From the NCBI RefSeq assembly GCF_002355475.1, contig NZ_AP014862.1, positions 1,860,001-1,924,000 on the forward strand: a DNA stretch of 64,000 nt, written 5' to 3'. The stretch comes from Pseudomonas furukawaii (GTDB taxonomy: Bacteria > Pseudomonadota > Gammaproteobacteria > Pseudomonadales > Pseudomonadaceae). Under the pieces are notes generated by a model. That model did no database searches. It saw only the letters and a program-made list of their open reading frames with translations, and was not told the origin of the DNA. Shown one piece after another: positions 9,601-17,700 of the stretch (positions are counted from its first letter, which is position 1; every line of letters begins with the position of its first letter). A program made the translations under genes and the position numbers.

Positions 9601-12600
9601 CGCCCGGACCATCCAGCCCAACATCGACCTGTTCTTTGCACCTACCCAGGTCTATGACGTCGACCTCGATCCTTCCATCGTCGCCGAGTTCGCCCACACG
9701 GTTTACCGTTTCGGCCACTCGATGCTGACGGAGACGGTTGACCGTTTCGACGCCAACTTCGATCCGGTGACCTTCGACCCGATGCACCCCACCAACGACC
9801 AGCAACTGGGGCTGATCGCCGCCTTCCTCAACCCCCTGGCCTACGCCGCCAGCGGGGTGGATCCGGAGGACGCCACCAGCGCCATCGTCCGGGGCGTGAC
9901 CCGCACCGTGGGCAACGAGATCGACGAGTTCGTCACCGAGGCCCTGCGCAACAACCTGGTGGGGCTGCCCCTGGACCTGGCGGCGCTGAACATCGCCCGG
10001 GGTCGCGACACCGGCGTGGCCACCCTGAACCACGCGCGGGCGCAGTTCTACGAAGCCACCGGCGACAGCAACCTCAAGCCGTACATCAGTTGGGCCGACT
10101 TCGTGATGCACCTCAAGCATCCGGAATCGCTGATCAACTTCATTGCCGCCTACGGGACCCACGGCGATATCACCGGCGCAACCACGCTGGCCGGCAAGCG
10201 GGACGCGGCCACGGCCATCGTGCTGGGTAGCGCGGGGGCGCCGGCCGACCGGCTGGACTTCCTCAATGGCACCGGCGCCTGGGCGGGCGTGGAGACCGGC
10301 CTCAACCTGGTGGACTTCTGGATCGGTGGCCTGGCCGAGCGAATCACGCCTTTCGGCGGCATGCTGGGCTCCACCTTCAACTTCGTGTTCGAGAACCAGC
10401 TGGAGAAACTCCAGGACGGCGACCGCTTCTACTACCTGGAGCGCACCGCCGGCCTCAACTTCAACGCCGAACTGGAAGGCAACTCCTTCAGCAAGCTGAT
10501 CATGGCCAATACCCAGGCCACCCACCTGCCGGGCGTGGTGTTCCTGACGCCGGCCTTCACCCTGGAAGTGAACCCGGCGCTGCAACACACCGGACTGGGC
10601 CTGACCGGCCGTGATGATCCGCTGGGGGACAATCCGCTGCTGCCGCTGGTGGTGCGGGACAACCCGGACACTCTGGGGCCGGACAGCAATTACCTGCTGT
10701 ACCGGGGGCCTGACCATGTGGTGCTGGGGGGCAGCGCCGGCAACGACATCCTGCGCTCCAGCGAGGGTGACGACACCCTCTACGGGGACGGCGGCAATGA
10801 CCGGCTGGATGGCGGCTACGGCAATGACTTCATCAATGGCGGCGATGGCGACGACATCATCACGGACGTGGGTGGCGACGACAACATCAAGGGCGACAAC
10901 GGCAACGACGTGATCCAGGGCGGTAACGGCGTCAACCTGATCCTCGCCGGCTTCGGCAACGACTTCATCATCACCGGTGAAGACGCCAGCGAGGCCTTCG
11001 GCGGCCAGGGCAACGACTTCATCCTGGGCTCCAAGGCCAATGAGCAGGACATGGGCAACGAAGGGGACGACTGGCTGGAGGCCGGGACCTCGGACGGTGC
11101 GCCCGGGGACAACTTCGACCCCTTCGGCAACGACCCCATCGCCGGCAACGACGTCTACATCGGCAGTGGCGAGAACGACAAGTTCAACGCCGAGGGCGGT
11201 GACGACATCATGGTCGGCAGCGCCGGCATGGGGGATCGCTACATCGGTGCCTCGGGCTTCGACTGGGCGACCTTCAAGAACGACAGTCGCGGCGTGACCA
11301 TCGACCTCACCGACCGCTTCTTCGACCAACCGCTGATGCCGGGCTCCGGCGCTTCGGTGCTGACCCGCTTCGACTTCGTCGAGGGGCTGTCGGGCTCGGC
11401 CTTCGGGGACGTGCTGACCGGCGACGATGCCGACGCGACGACCCTGCCCACGGCGGGCGCCAAGGGCAGCGTGCTCGCGAACATCGCACTGATCTCGGGC
11501 TTGCAGGAGTTCCTCGGCGCCGGTGTCACCTTCTTCGATGGCGGCAACATCATTCTCGGCGGTTCCGGCAGCGACATCATCGAAGGGCGGGGCGGCGACG
11601 ACCTGATCGACGGTGACAAGTGGCTGAACGTGCGCATCAGCGTGCGCCAGAACCTGGACGGCACCGGGCCCGAGATTGCCAGCTTCAACAGCATGACCGA
11701 GATGGTGCCGCAGATGCTCGCCGGCACCTACAACCCCGGCCAACTGGTCATAGTGCGGGAGATCCTGCAAGGCGATGCGGGGCTGGATACCGCGGCCTAC
11801 CGGGGCCTGTCGTCCGAGTACGAATGGACGGTTAACCCCGATGGCTCGGTGACCATCACCGACCTGGTGGCGGGCCGTGACGGCACCGACCGCCTGACCG
11901 GCATCGAGCGACTGCAGTTCGCCGACGGCGTCCTTGACCTTTCCGGTACCGATGCCCGGCCGGAGGGGCTCGTGAGCATCAACGATGGCACGCCGGAAGT
12001 CGGCTCCCTGCTGACCGCTTCCCTGGAGGGGGTCAGCGACGCCGATAACGCCGGTGGCACCATCACCGGTCCGGTGTCCTACTACTGGCAGGTGGAAACC
12101 GTCCCGGGTAGCGGCATCTTCCAGACCATCACCGGCTTCGCCGCCGGCGAGGTGTCGCGTGCCACCGGACGAACCTTCCAGGTCACTGCCGACCAGGTGG
12201 GGCTCGCCATGCGGGTGATGGCCATCTACAAGGACGCCAACGGTGTGCTGGAGACCGTGTTGTCCGATGTGACCGTGCCGGTATCGGATGTCCCGGCTCA
12301 GGACGCACCGGTCGGAACCATGCTGATCAGCGACACGACACCGCTGGCCGGACAGCAGTTGACCGCCACCCGGGCCTTCACCGATCCGGACGGCCCGGCC
12401 AACCCGGTGCTTGCGTTCCAATGGCAAGCCGGCAGCGGCACCACCTTCAACAACATCGCCGGCGCGACCCAGGCGAACTTCACGCCGACCCTGGCGCATA
12501 TCGGCCAGCAACTGCGTGTTGTCGTCACCTACACCGACGGCCTCGGCACGCTGGAGACGGTGACCTCGGCGGCGACGTCGGTGGTGGCGGGGGCGCTCAT

Positions 12601-13903
12601 GCTCGGCACTGCGGGGAATGATGTGCTTAATGGCACGGCTGGAGCCGATGAGATTCAGGGCGGTGGCGGTAATGACACCCTGAATGGGTTGGCGGGTGAC
12701 GATGTTCTGATCGGTGGGGTGGGCAGTGACTTGCTTGTCGGCGGAGCAGGCATCGATACGATGCTTGGCGGCGCAGGCAATGACTTCTACTACGTCGACA
12801 ATGCCGCGGATACGGTAACGGAGTTGACTGGCGAAGGTCAGGACATGGTGCGGACCACGCTGTCGAGCTACACGCTGGGTACCAATGTCGAGCACCTGGT
12901 CTACACCGGCGCGGGGTCGTTCATCGGTACCGGCAACGGGTTGGCCAACACCATGATCGGCAATGGTGGCAATGACACCCTCAGTGGTGGTGCAGGCAAT
13001 GATGTGCTGAGGGGTAACGCGGGCAGCGATTTGCTTGTCGGCGGAACGGGCATCGACATGATGTTTGGTGGCGCTGGCAATGACTTCTACTACGTCGACA
13101 ATGCCGCGGACGGGGTGACCGAGTCGTCCGGCGAAGGTCAGGACATGGTGCGGACCACGCTGTCGAGCTACACCCTCGGTGCCAACGTCGAGCACCTCGT
13201 GTACACCGGATCGGGCTCGTTCACGGGCATTGGCAATGCGTTGGATAACACCATCATCAGCGGTTCCGGTGATGACCTGCTCAATGGTGGTGCAGGCAAC
13301 GATGTGCTGAGGGGTAACGAAGGAAGCAACCTGCTTGTCGGTGGAGCGGGCATTGACATGATGTTCGGCGGCACAGGCAATGACTTCTACTACGTCGACA
13401 ATGTCGCGGACGTGGTGACTGACCTGGCCGGCGAAGGTCTGGATCTGGTACGGACGACGCTGTCGAGCTACACCCTGGGTGCCGGCATCGAGCACCTCGC
13501 CTACATCGGCGCGGGCTCATTCACCGGCAATGGCAACGGATCGGCCAACACCATCTTTGGCGGCAATGGTAACGATACCCTCAATGGTGGTGCAGGCAAC
13601 GACGTGCTAGTCGGTGGCCAAGGGGCTGATACCCTTACGGGTGGCACCGGGGTCGATATCTTCATGTTCGGTGCCGGCTTCGGCAATGACCGGGTCATGG
13701 ACTTCGACGCCAACCCGGCTGGAGGGCAGGACCTCCTCCACATCGGTGGGCTTGGTATCACCGCGGCGAACTTCGCGGCCAGTGTGTCGATCACGGATGT
13801 CGGGGCGGATACCCAAGTGGCTATCGGTGCCAACAGCATCACCCTGGTGGGTGTAGCGGATGCCACGACCGTGACCCAGGCGGACTTCATCCTGGCGAGC
13901 TGA
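3650..13903 (+). CDS. giant two-domain animal-type haem peroxidase with RTX repeats (copy 1)
   Basis: 3417-residue probable secreted protein. It matches in layout the two-domain bacterial animal-haem-peroxidase studied as P. putida PP_2561 (PepA). Peroxidase domain 1 (residues about 1-830) has the distal Asp169-His170 in FGQFFDHG, proximal His535 in RFGHS and ARGRD near 628. RTX nonapeptides follow (about nt 6275-7270), then an Ig-like module (about 7610-7960), a second peroxidase domain (about 8030-10620; distal His1638, proximal His2023), RTX repeats (10720-11620), two Ig-like modules (11970-12600) and a C-terminal RTX array with three 300-bp units, ending in a serralysin-like type I secretion tail. 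Seven exact G-x-D-G-x-x-G-T-x-D-D (PERCAL) calcium motifs plus one with Ser at the Thr position are present. The start at 3650 is chosen because copy 2 begins identically (MANF) and GAGGT lies 9 bases upstream; the frame is open 37 codons further but without support. No signal peptide, as expected for type I export. Role: peroxide-dependent oxidation or adhesion (inferred). Confidence 0.92.
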   Translation: MANFNLSDLDFILQQILIAEAQASGQDLRDLLPNVQVPWGLRTVDGSFNNLYLGQTEFGAADNLFPRLLTPVFQPAEAGTSYAQSSGIVIDSQPRTISNLIVDQTADNAAATAAATQTPGSSTVASPGLDGLFGTADDVQTLFIPNVSPDAGLAAPFNAWMTFFGQFFDHGLDLVTKGGNDIVFIPLQPDDPLFVPGSPTNFMVMTRATQAGGIPGANENTTSPFVDQNQTYTSHPSHQVFLRAYEIGADGKPHATGRLITNRDLGADGTFGSADDGEIGGMATWAVVKAQARDILGINLTDANVFDVPLLATDAYGNFIKGPNGFPMVVMKGADGLVGTADDFLVEGNPAAPIDLSNAVGTGHQFLIDIAHSADPSAGAGLVRDDNGVIGGAQPAGTYDGELLDAHYIAGDGRVNENIGLTTVHHVFHSEHNRLVEQTKATLLASGDLATLNQWLLTPVASIPADASTLDWNGERLFQAAKFGTEMQYQHLVFEEFARTIQPQVDGFLAPVGYDTTIDPSIVAEFAHTVYRFGHSMLTETVDRFDTDFNPITVDPLRPTADQQMGLIAAFLNPLAFAASGPTVEAAAGAIVRGVTRTVGNEIDEFVTEALRNNLVGLPLDLAVLNIARGRDTGIPSLNAARRDFYQMTGDEQLTPYSSWVDFLDHLKHPESLINFIAAYGTHASITGATSLADKRAAATLLVLGGAGEPADRLDFLHSTGAWASGANGVTITGLDAVDFWIGGLAEEKMPFGGMLGSTFNFVFETQLEALQNADRFYYLARTAGMHFGTELENNSFAKLVMLHTDVTHLPNAIFSTPTWTLEVNPAVQHTGLGLDGRADPTGGALIDGVEVTPLVIRDNPLTVGPDGNYLRYTGGDHVVLGGSAGNDILISSDGDDTLYGDGGNDELEGGYGNDAILGGAGDDILTDAGGDNRLEGAEGNDVILVGSMMAGGVGNLILGGDGKDFIVTIEDISTTFGGQGDDFIYSAKTSLPPTGNEGDDWIECGTQDGAPGDNFAPLLADNVIGHDVFIGGGGFDEMIGEGGDDIFVGSDAQDKMDGMSGYDWVTYKNDRIGVTADLTLAAFLGIGEVGDHIAFPVAQSPASIFDRFAEVEGLSGSDFADILRGDDVDPTTIVNHGGATGGALTNLDLIDGLRAFLGTQASVGADGVLGTGDDLVDTFIGGNIILGGSGSDIIEGRGGNDLIDGDRWLNVRISVRANADGSGPEIATFDSMLDLIPLMLNRTYNPGQLVAVREILTGNADFDTANYRGLASDYSVVDNGDGSFTVTDSVAGRDGVDRLTNVERIQFADGTQVLVPGLNAEPLGQLTVTDQNGGSLQVGDFLTVSSASINDGDNPGGLPTDVTYVWQVERVPGSGLFEDIVAAAAGDLAFQSANGERFRITPDIAGLSIRVKGVYQDAHGVTEQVFSAPTAAVDPFTPPPATPPVEPGPAITASGAGVQLVRGDLDFILAQIRIAEAHAAGADLLSLVPNVRTSAGLRTVTGEFNNLLNFSGFNQSQFGAADNAFPRLLPAEYTDEQDETPFLGVGNTNYDSAANVVDSDPRTISNLIVDQTDRNPAAVAAASGTDGSTLVTSPGLDGLFGTADDQQVNFIPNVSPDEGLTAPFNAWMTFFGQFFDHGLDLVTKGGAGTVFIPLQPDDPLFVPGSPTNFMVLTRATQVAGPGADGVLGTADDTRETMNTTSPFVDQNQTYSSHPSHQVFLRAYEMGADGQPHATGGLVTNRNLGADGRFGTADDTEIGGMATWAVVKAQARDILGINLTDANVFDVPLLATDAYGNFIKGPNGFPQVVIRTGNGADGIAGTADDTTILVEGNPLAPVDLTNAVGTGHQFLIDVAHAADPSGGLTPDADGIVNVGGAPAAGTYDNELLDAHYMAGDGRVNENIGLTAVHAIFHSEHNRLVEQTKATVLASNDVAFINEWLLSPVATFPTTQAQIDALQWNGERLFQTAKFGTEMQYQHLVFEEFARTIQPNIDLFFAPTQVYDVDLDPSIVAEFAHTVYRFGHSMLTETVDRFDANFDPVTFDPMHPTNDQQLGLIAAFLNPLAYAASGVDPEDATSAIVRGVTRTVGNEIDEFVTEALRNNLVGLPLDLAALNIARGRDTGVATLNHARAQFYEATGDSNLKPYISWADFVMHLKHPESLINFIAAYGTHGDITGATTLAGKRDAATAIVLGSAGAPADRLDFLNGTGAWAGVETGLNLVDFWIGGLAERITPFGGMLGSTFNFVFENQLEKLQDGDRFYYLERTAGLNFNAELEGNSFSKLIMANTQATHLPGVVFLTPAFTLEVNPALQHTGLGLTGRDDPLGDNPLLPLVVRDNPDTLGPDSNYLLYRGPDHVVLGGSAGNDILRSSEGDDTLYGDGGNDRLDGGYGNDFINGGDGDDIITDVGGDDNIKGDNGNDVIQGGNGVNLILAGFGNDFIITGEDASEAFGGQGNDFILGSKANEQDMGNEGDDWLEAGTSDGAPGDNFDPFGNDPIAGNDVYIGSGENDKFNAEGGDDIMVGSAGMGDRYIGASGFDWATFKNDSRGVTIDLTDRFFDQPLMPGSGASVLTRFDFVEGLSGSAFGDVLTGDDADATTLPTAGAKGSVLANIALISGLQEFLGAGVTFFDGGNIILGGSGSDIIEGRGGDDLIDGDKWLNVRISVRQNLDGTGPEIASFNSMTEMVPQMLAGTYNPGQLVIVREILQGDAGLDTAAYRGLSSEYEWTVNPDGSVTITDLVAGRDGTDRLTGIERLQFADGVLDLSGTDARPEGLVSINDGTPEVGSLLTASLEGVSDADNAGGTITGPVSYYWQVETVPGSGIFQTITGFAAGEVSRATGRTFQVTADQVGLAMRVMAIYKDANGVLETVLSDVTVPVSDVPAQDAPVGTMLISDTTPLAGQQLTATRAFTDPDGPANPVLAFQWQAGSGTTFNNIAGATQANFTPTLAHIGQQLRVVVTYTDGLGTLETVTSAATSVVAGALMLGTAGNDVLNGTAGADEIQGGGGNDTLNGLAGDDVLIGGVGSDLLVGGAGIDTMLGGAGNDFYYVDNAADTVTELTGEGQDMVRTTLSSYTLGTNVEHLVYTGAGSFIGTGNGLANTMIGNGGNDTLSGGAGNDVLRGNAGSDLLVGGTGIDMMFGGAGNDFYYVDNAADGVTESSGEGQDMVRTTLSSYTLGANVEHLVYTGSGSFTGIGNALDNTIISGSGDDLLNGGAGNDVLRGNEGSNLLVGGAGIDMMFGGTGNDFYYVDNVADVVTDLAGEGLDLVRTTLSSYTLGAGIEHLAYIGAGSFTGNGNGSANTIFGGNGNDTLNGGAGNDVLVGGQGADTLTGGTGVDIFMFGAGFGNDRVMDFDANPAGGQDLLHIGGLGITAANFAASVSITDVGADTQVAIGANSITLVGVADATTVTQADFILAS
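12302..13746 (+). repeat. 1445-bp near-identical segment, copy A (with 23246-24690)
   Basis: Aligns without gaps to 23246-24690 at a constant offset of 10944. By eye I count about 15 substitutions in 1445 bp (about 99% identity), and from 13016 to 13630 I see none. Identity begins abruptly at the last Ig-like module and ends abruptly in the secretion tail. Upstream and downstream the two genes differ at many third positions and residues. This points to gene conversion or a recent block exchange. Confidence 0.93.
12731..13630 (+). repeat. three 300-bp tandem RTX units in copy 1
   Basis: Units start at 12731, 13031 and 13331 with LLVGG and an exact 100-residue period. Each holds GNDFYYVDN, then VRTTLSSYTLG, then EHL-Y-G and closes with RTX nonapeptides. 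The units are similar but not identical in DNA. Copy 2 has the same array at 23675, 23975 and 24275. The motif set is typical of calcium-folded beta-rolls in type I secreted proteins. Confidence 0.85.
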
Positions 13904-13924
13904 TGCATCGGAGGGGGTAAACGA

Positions 13925-13962
13925 AAGAGGCTGGGGCGCGTGGCGCTCCAGCCTCTTTTTTT
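13925..13962 (+). terminator. intrinsic terminator of giant gene 1
   Basis: Strong stem AGAGGCTGG...CCAGCCTCT with a GC-rich loop, directly followed by seven T residues, 22 bases after the stop codon. A textbook Rho-independent terminator, so giant gene 2 relies on its own promoter. Confidence 0.9.
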
Positions 13963-14130
13963 GTCCGTGGGAAGCGGGTGCGCTTTGCCTTGACCCAAGG
14001 TCGCTGGTTTCTTGGCACTTCCGTGCATTTACCGGCCTGGACCAAGCAAGAAAGGTGCCTCTGAAATGCCCGAAAAGCCAGTTGAGCCAACGGTGGTAAT
14101 CCGCTGATAAGTGGGGATGCCAAGCGGAGC

Positions 14131-14151
14131 GCTCTAGAACGGGCCTTTCAG
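14131..14151 (+). promoter_or_regulatory. conserved upstream element of giant gene 2
   Basis: GCTCTA-N3-CGGGCCTTTCAG, the counterpart of 3071-3091; 18 of 21 positions are shared. It lies 164 bases upstream of the -35 box. Confidence 0.45.
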
Positions 14152-14294
14152 GCGTGGGGAGAAGAGCGTGCCAGGATTGCCTGGGCGACCTGGCGATCCG
14201 CTGAGCTGCATTCTCAAGGCTTTTTTCTAGCAATTACTATAAAAATCAAATGCTTATACATCTTTTACATTTGGAAACATGTTGCGGCGTTTTA

Positions 14295-14323
14295 TTGACA
14301 GTATGTGGGGCCAGGGCTTTAGT
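14295..14323 (+). promoter_or_regulatory. sigma70-type promoter of giant gene 2
   Basis: TTGACA at 14295-14300, 17-base spacer, TTTAGT at 14318-14323, followed by CAGG as in the first promoter. Predicted leader of about 380 nt, matching that of giant gene 1. Confidence 0.6.
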
Positions 14324-14418
14324 CAGGGTGTGCAAAAGCATGACTGTTTTTTGGCACGCAGCCGCGTTGAGGGACGAGGCTGCTGCCTCGATAAGAGAGT
14401 GCTAGGGAGAACACCAGA

Positions 14419-14511
14419 ATGAGCATCATTGCCAAGCCGTGCAAGGGGCCGAACGCCCCCTCGCCCCGTGCCTCCAATCCCGCCGCCACCCACGGCCCGC
14501 CGTTCTCCTGA
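14419..14511 (+). CDS. 30-codon leader ORF upstream of giant gene 2
   Basis: ATG with AGGGAGA upstream inside the shared GCTAGGGAGA block. The peptide begins MSIIAKPCKG and ends THGPPFS. It shares start context, length and the HGPP tail with the leader ORF at 3363-3452 and ends 6 bases before a hairpin. It is rich in Pro and Ala. Whether it is translated or only marks a conserved RNA leader cannot be decided from one genome. Confidence 0.4.
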   Translation: MSIIAKPCKGPNAPSPRASNPAATHGPPFS

Positions 14512-14517
14512 ATTCCG

Positions 14518-14539
14518 GCGCCGCCTGCGCTTGCGGCGC
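14518..14539 (+). promoter_or_regulatory. leader hairpin after the short ORF
   Basis: Seven-bp GC stem GCGCCGC/GCGGCGC with an 8-base loop and no U-tract, in the same position relative to the leader ORF as 3457-3480. Confidence 0.45.
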
Positions 14540-14710
14540 TGACCAGGACAAATCACTTCAGTCGGAACTGAGCCACTACCAAGGCTTGGCGGGTTCGGCC
14601 GCGACTGCGATTTGCCCGGCTTGTTCGATCTTCCCCTGACGAAACGTGGAATCGCACCCGCGTGGGCGTGATTCGGCCTGAACATTTGCTGTCGGATAGA
14701 GGACACCACC

Positions 14711-17700
14711 ATGGCCAACTTCATCAAGTCTGACCTCGAGTTCATTCTTCAGCAGATCTTCATCGCTGAAGCCCACGCGGCAGGTGAAGACCTGTCATCC
14801 CTGCTGGCCAATACCCAGGTGCCCTGGGGCCTGCGTACCGTTGACGGCTCCTTCAACAACCTGCAGTTCGGCCAGACCGAATTCGGCGCGGCGGACAACC
14901 TGTTCCCGCGCATGCTCGACCCGGCGTTCCGGGTGGCGGAGGGGGGCACGACCTATACCCAGACCTCTGGCCTGGTGATCGATTCGCAACCGCGGATCAT
15001 CAGCAACCTGATCGTCGACCAGACCGACAGTAACCCGGCGGCGGTGGAAGCCAATGGCGGCGCCGCCCCGGTGCTGAGCCCCGGTCTCGATGGCATCTTC
15101 GGCACGCCCGACGACCAGGAAGTCTTCCTGATTCCCAACACCACACCAGACGAGGGGCTCTCCGCACCCTTCAACTCCTGGTTCACCTTCTTCGGGCAGT
15201 TCTTCGACCACGGCCTGGACCTGGTCACCAAAGGGGGAAGTGGCACCGTCTTCATTCCGCTGATGCCGGATGACCCGCTATTCGTGCCGGGAAGCCCCAC
15301 CAACTTCCTGGTGCTGACTCGCGCCACCAACCAGCCGGGGCCGGATGGTGTGCTGGGCACTGCCGACGATATCCATGAGCACACCAACACCACCTCGCCC
15401 TTCGTCGACCAGAACCAGACCTACAGCTCGCACCCGTCCCACCAGGTGTTCCTGCGCGCCTACGTCGCCACCGCCGATGGCCCGGTGACCACCGGCAAGC
15501 TGATCACCAATCGCGATCTCGGTGACGACGGCACCTTCGGTACGGGGGACGACTCGGACCTGGGCGGCATGGCCACCTGGGCCACCGTCAAGGCCCAGGC
15601 GCGCGACATTCTCGGCATCAACCTGACCGATGCCGATGTGGGCAATATCCCGCTGCTGGCCACGGACCCTTACGGCAACTTCATCAAGGGCCCCAATGGC
15701 TATCCGCAGGTGGTGATGAGCGATGGCAACGGCGGGACCTTCCTGATGGAAGGCGACCCGACCGCCAATGGCGGCGAGGGCATCAGCCTGGCCAACGCCG
15801 TGCGCACCGGCCATGCCTTCCTGGACGATATCGCCCACAGCGCCAACCCCTTCAATAGCCAGACAGGGGCGCTGCTGACCCCTGACGCCGACACGGTCGC
15901 CGGCACCGACGATGGCAGTGCCGCCACCTACGACAACGAACTGCTGGACGCCCACTACATCGCCGGCGATGGCCGGGTGAACGAGAACATCGGCCTGACC
16001 GCCGTGCACCATGTGTTCCACTCCGAGCACAACCGCCTGGTGGATCACACCAAACAGGTGATCGTCGAATCCGGGGATGTGGACTTCCTCAACCAGTGGC
16101 TGCTGGAGCCGGTCGGGGCGATTCCCGCCGATACCTCCGCCCTGGTGTGGAATGGCGAGCGCCTGTTCCAGGCCGCCAAGTTCGGCACCGAGATGCAGTA
16201 CCAGCACCTGGTGTTCGAGGAGTTCGCCCGCAAGGTCCAACCGAACATCGATGAGTTCCTGATTCCCACCGGTTTCGACGCTACCATCGATCCGTCCATC
16301 GTCGCCGAGTTCGCCCACGTGGTGTACCGCTTCGGCCACTCCATGCTGACCGAGACCATCGACCGCCTGGATACGAACTTCGTCAACAGCGAGATCGGCC
16401 TGATCGCCGCCTTCCTCAACCCCCTGGCCTTCGCCGAAAGCGGTGGTACTGCAGACGCGGCAGCCGGCGCCATCGTCCGGGGCGTGACCCGCCAGACCGG
16501 CAATGAGATCGACGAGTTCGTCACCGAGGCACTGCGCAACAACCTCCTGGGCCTGCCCCTGGACCTGGCCACCATCAACATCGCCCGTGGCCGTGACGCC
16601 GGGATTCCGTCACTGAACGCCGCGCGCCGGGAGTTCTTCGAGGCCACCGGCGACAGCCAGTTGGCCGCCTACACCAGTTGGGCGGATTTCATGGGTGGCC
16701 TGAAGCATGAGGCGTCCCTGATCAACTTCATCGCCGCCTATGGCACTCACGACACCATCACCGGCGTCACCTCGGTCGAAGCCAAGCGCGCCGCCGCCAT
16801 GGCCATTGTGCTGGGCGGTGAGGGCTCGCCCGAGGATCGCCTGGACTTCCTGCACAGCACCGGTGCCTGGGCCAGTGACGCCAACGGCGTGACCACCACC
16901 GGCCTGGACCTGGTGGACTTCTGGATCGGTGGCCTGGCCGAGAAACAAATGCCTTTCGGCGGCCTGCTGGGTTCCACCTTCAACTTCGTCTTCGAGACCC
17001 AGTTGGAAGCCCTGCAGAACGGCGACCGCTTCTATTACCTGGCGCGCCTCTCGGGCCTGAACTTCCTCACCGAGATGGAGAACAACTCCTTCGCCAAGAT
17101 GGTGATGCGTAACACCGATGTGGATCGCCTGCCGGCGGATATCTTCTCGACCCCGACCTGGATCCTCGAGGTGGATCCGGACCGGCAGTTCACCGGGCTG
17201 GGCGTGACCGGTCGGGACGACCCGACCCATGATGACCCGCTGATCCCGCTGGTGATTCGCGACAATCCGGCGACCGACGGCCCTGACACCAACTACCTGC
17301 GCTACACCGGCGGCGACCATGTGGTGCTGGGCGGCACCGACGGCGATGACATCATGATCGCCAGCATCGGTGACGACACCCTCTGGGGCGACGCCGGCAA
17401 CGACCGCATGGAAGGCGGCGATGGCGTCGACCAGCTGCGCGGCGGTGCCGGTGACGACATCATCACCGACATGGGCGGCGACGATAACATCCAGGGCGAC
17501 GACGGCAACGACGTCATCCACGGTGGTAACGGCTTCAACCTGATCCTCGGCGGTCACGGCAACGACTTCATCATCACCGGTGAGGACGTGTCGGAGACCT
17601 TCGGTGGCACCGGCAACGACTTCATCTACGGCGCCAAGGGCAACCTGCAGACCGCCGGTAACGAAGGCGACGACTGGATCGAGATCGGCACTCAGGACGG

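Larger units (their letters stand above)
13963..14710. other. regulatory interval ahead of giant gene 2
   Basis: About 750 bp without a conventional gene. It repeats the architecture before giant gene 1: shared upstream element (14131-14151), AT-rich block (about 14220-14300), promoter (14295-14323), leader ORF (14419-14511) and hairpin (14518-14539). The first 160 bases after the terminator and the 170 bases before the start codon show nothing recognisable. The ribosome site AGAGGA is at 14698-14703. Confidence 0.6.

Noticed and set aside
6995-13495. A very long open frame on the minus strand (about 2166 codons) opposite the first giant gene, with similar ones at 3770-6928, 16610-22678 and 22715-24439
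   Set aside because: These are antisense shadows of repetitive GC-rich RTX and peroxidase codons. The translations are low-complexity and show no domain, and the plus-strand frames have clear motifs and ribosome sites.
12731-13630. Regular repeats that could suggest a CRISPR or satellite array
   Set aside because: The units are 300 bp, in frame, and encode the 100-residue RTX module; there are no short palindromic repeats with unique spacers.
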